Shown piece by piece: positions 6,282 through 7,807 of a stretch of DNA of 7,807 nt. The DNA lies in NCBI GenBank assembly GCA_025356735.1, contig JANXRT010000131.1, positions 1 to 7,807 of the forward strand. The letters run 5' to 3'. Position numbers and translations under genes: made by a program. The notes under the pieces were generated by a model, which was not told the origin of the DNA, did no database searches, and saw only the letters and a program-made list of their open reading frames with translations. This stretch comes from Acetobacteraceae bacterium (lineage in GTDB: Bacteria; Pseudomonadota; Alphaproteobacteria; Acetobacterales; Acetobacteraceae). Every line of letters begins with the position of its first letter. The stretch's first letter is position 1.

Positions 6282-7807
6282 ATGGCGAAACCAACGCAGC
6301 CCGACTCCGGCACCACCCAACGCCGCGCCTATCTAAAGCAGGTCGCCTCCGCCGGCGGGTGGCGCATTGCCGCTGCCGCTTGGATGCTTGTAATTGACGG
6401 CATCGCCGCCATCGGCTTCGCCGTGGCCCTGGCTGGCGGCTTGACGTCCCTGCCGCACGGCATTCCGGCCGCCGCACCCTGGCTGGCGCTGGGCCTGGCG
6501 GCGGCTTTCGCACGGGGAATTTGCGCCTGGGGCGGCGCGCGCGTCGGCGCGGTCGCTTCCGCCATGGCGCGGACCGTGCTGCGCCGCCGTATCGTGGTAG
6601 CCTGTCTGGGCCAGCCGCCCGGCGAGCGGAGTTCGGTCGGCGACCTGATGACGGTCGCGGTCGACGCGGTGGAAACGATCGACGGCTACGTGGCGCGCTT
6701 CCTCCCCGCACGTCGGGCGGCCGGGCTGGTGCCGCTTATCGTGCTGGCCGCGGTCGCGCTGGCCAGTCCGGTCAGTGCGCTTATCCTCGCCGGCACCTTT
6801 TTGCCGTTCGTCGTCTTGATGATGCTCGCGGGTGGCGCCGCGGCGGACGAGTCGCATCGGCAGTTCTCCGCCCTGGCCCGTCTCTCCACGCTGTTCGCCG
6901 ACCGGGTTCGGTCGCTGCCTTTGCTGCTTGCCTTCCAGGCCGAGCCGGCGGAGGCCGGGCGGCTCGCCGCCGCGGCCGACGAGCTGCGCCGGCGCACCCT
7001 GGGCGTGCTGCGGGTTGCCTTCATCTCCTCGGCCGGATTGGAGTTCTTCGCGGCGTTGGCGGTTGCGCTGGTCGCCGTCTACGCGGGGTTCAGCGTGCTC
7101 GGCCTGCTGCCTTTTCCAGCTCCGGAACGGCTCGATCTGGGCCATGCCTTGTTCGTCCTGGCGCTGGCGCCCGAATTCTACGCGCCGATGCGCCGGCTTG
7201 CCGCCGCCTATCACGACAAGCAGGCGGCGGAGACCGCCGTTGACCGACTCACGGCCCTGGAGGCACGGCGCCGTCCTACTTTCCCGGCCCGTCCCGTATT
7301 CGCGGCGGCCCCTCGCATCCGGTTCGAGGCAGTCACGGTGCGTTATTTTGGCGAGGACCGGCCAGCGCTCGACAACCTTGATTTCGAAGCGGCACCCGGC
7401 GAGATCGTGGCGCTGCTTGGGCCGAGCGGTTCGGGCAAGACGACGGCGCTCAACCTGCTGCTTGGCCTCGCACCCCTGGCTGGCGGCGAGGTCTGGATCG
7501 ACGGCCAGGCACTGTCGGAAATCGGTTCTGTCGCCGGGTCGGCCGCCTGGATGGGGCAGGCGCCGGTAATTATGCCTGGCAGCATCGCCGAGAACGTTGC
7601 GCTCGCCTGCGGCAGCGCCGTGCCGGAGGAAATTGCGGCGGCGGCGGAATGTGCCGGCCTGGCCGCCATGCTTCGCACCCGCCCGGGCGGGCTGGACGCC
7701 ATTGTGGACGAGCGCGGCACCGGGTTGTCAGGCGGCGAGCGGCGGCGCATCGCGTTGGCGCGCGCGCTGCTGAAGCCGTCTTCCATCCTGCTGCTGGACG
7801 AGCCGAC
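6282..7807 (+). CDS. cydD: CydD subunit of the CydDC ABC transporter (3' end outside window)
   Basis: A fused membrane and ATPase half-transporter; 508 complete codons are visible and the frame runs off the window. CydDC is an inner-membrane ABC transporter needed to assemble cytochrome bd; it was first described as exporting cysteine and glutathione, and more recent structural work proposes heme as substrate. The membrane domain shows the CydD-specific stretches AADESHRQFSALARLS (187-202), SSAGLEFFAALAVALVAVYA (249-268) and LAPEFYAPMRRLAAAYH (295-311), matching E. coli CydD better than CydC. The ATPase domain has Walker A GPSGSGKT (380-387), Q-loop Gln426 in WMGQAP, signature LSGGE (482-486) and Walker B LLLDE (503-507); the D- and H-loops lie past the edge. 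The start is uncertain: ATG at 6246 adds 12 residues but sits on the FNR box, while 6282 gives an N-terminus closer in length to E. coli CydD. Neither has a clear ribosome binding site. Divergent from cydA; cydC probably follows. Confidence 0.93.
   Translation, partial: MAKPTQPDSGTTQRRAYLKQVASAGGWRIAAAAWMLVIDGIAAIGFAVALAGGLTSLPHGIPAAAPWLALGLAAAFARGICAWGGARVGAVASAMARTVLRRRIVVACLGQPPGERSSVGDLMTVAVDAVETIDGYVARFLPARRAAGLVPLIVLAAVALASPVSALILAGTFLPFVVLMMLAGGAAADESHRQFSALARLSTLFADRVRSLPLLLAFQAEPAEAGRLAAAADELRRRTLGVLRVAFISSAGLEFFAALAVALVAVYAGFSVLGLLPFPAPERLDLGHALFVLALAPEFYAPMRRLAAAYHDKQAAETAVDRLTALEARRRPTFPARPVFAAAPRIRFEAVTVRYFGEDRPALDNLDFEAAPGEIVALLGPSGSGKTTALNLLLGLAPLAGGEVWIDGQALSEIGSVAGSAAWMGQAPVIMPGSIAENVALACGSAVPEEIAAAAECAGLAAMLRTRPGGLDAIVDERGTGLSGGERRRIALARALLKPSSILLLDEP

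Noticed and set aside
6333..7214. A 293-codon open frame on the minus strand opposite cydD
   Set aside because: It lies entirely over the clear CydD membrane domain, is very rich in Arg, Gly and Gln, has no recognisable motif, and is typical of antisense frames in GC-rich coding DNA.
6521..7569. Two plus-strand open frames inside cydD (6521-7243 and 6832-7569)
   Set aside because: Both are out of frame with the continuous CydD reading frame that carries all ABC transporter motifs; they are shadows, not evidence of a frameshift.

Overview
The window is gene-dense, GC-rich DNA, most likely from an alphaproteobacterium. That placement is inferred from GC-rich codon use and from the style of the CBS, Usp and cytochrome bd proteins; no rRNA or other marker gene is present to prove it. 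The theme is adaptation to low oxygen and stress, centred on a cytochrome bd quinol oxidase. Nothing looks like a mobile element, CRISPR array, tRNA or rRNA. No gene-free stretch exceeds about 135 bases.

Left part, rightward (1-2423): the C-terminal 234 codons of an MgtA/MgtB-type P-type ATPase, then a small two-CBS-domain protein, then a nitroreductase-like flavoprotein of the Acg family with a twin-arginine-like N-terminus. The last two are 12 bases apart and probably one operon. This block meets the next one tail to tail across 18 bases.

Centre, leftward (6210 down to 2442): cydA, cydB, a 38-codon cydX and a tandem-domain universal stress protein form one tight operon. Gaps are 11 bases (cydA-cydB) and 30 bases (cydB-cydX), and cydX and usp share an ATGA overlap. 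Upstream of cydA is a perfect FNR/Anr/FixK-type palindrome centred exactly 41.5 bases before the start point predicted from a matching -10 element. This is class II activator geometry and predicts induction by oxygen limitation.

Right part, rightward (about 6282 to the window end): most of cydD, one half of the CydDC ABC transporter needed for cytochrome bd assembly, divergent from cydA and cut by the window edge after Walker B. cydC would be expected just beyond.

Together: CydABX is a high-affinity terminal oxidase, CydD(C) supports its maturation, and the Usp, CBS and Acg proteins and the Mg-type ATPase are the kind of accessory proteins that accompany hypoxic dormancy regulons. The main observations are the unannotated-size cydX, a stress protein translationally coupled to the oxidase, the well-placed FNR box, and a gene set resembling the mycobacterial DosR regulon.
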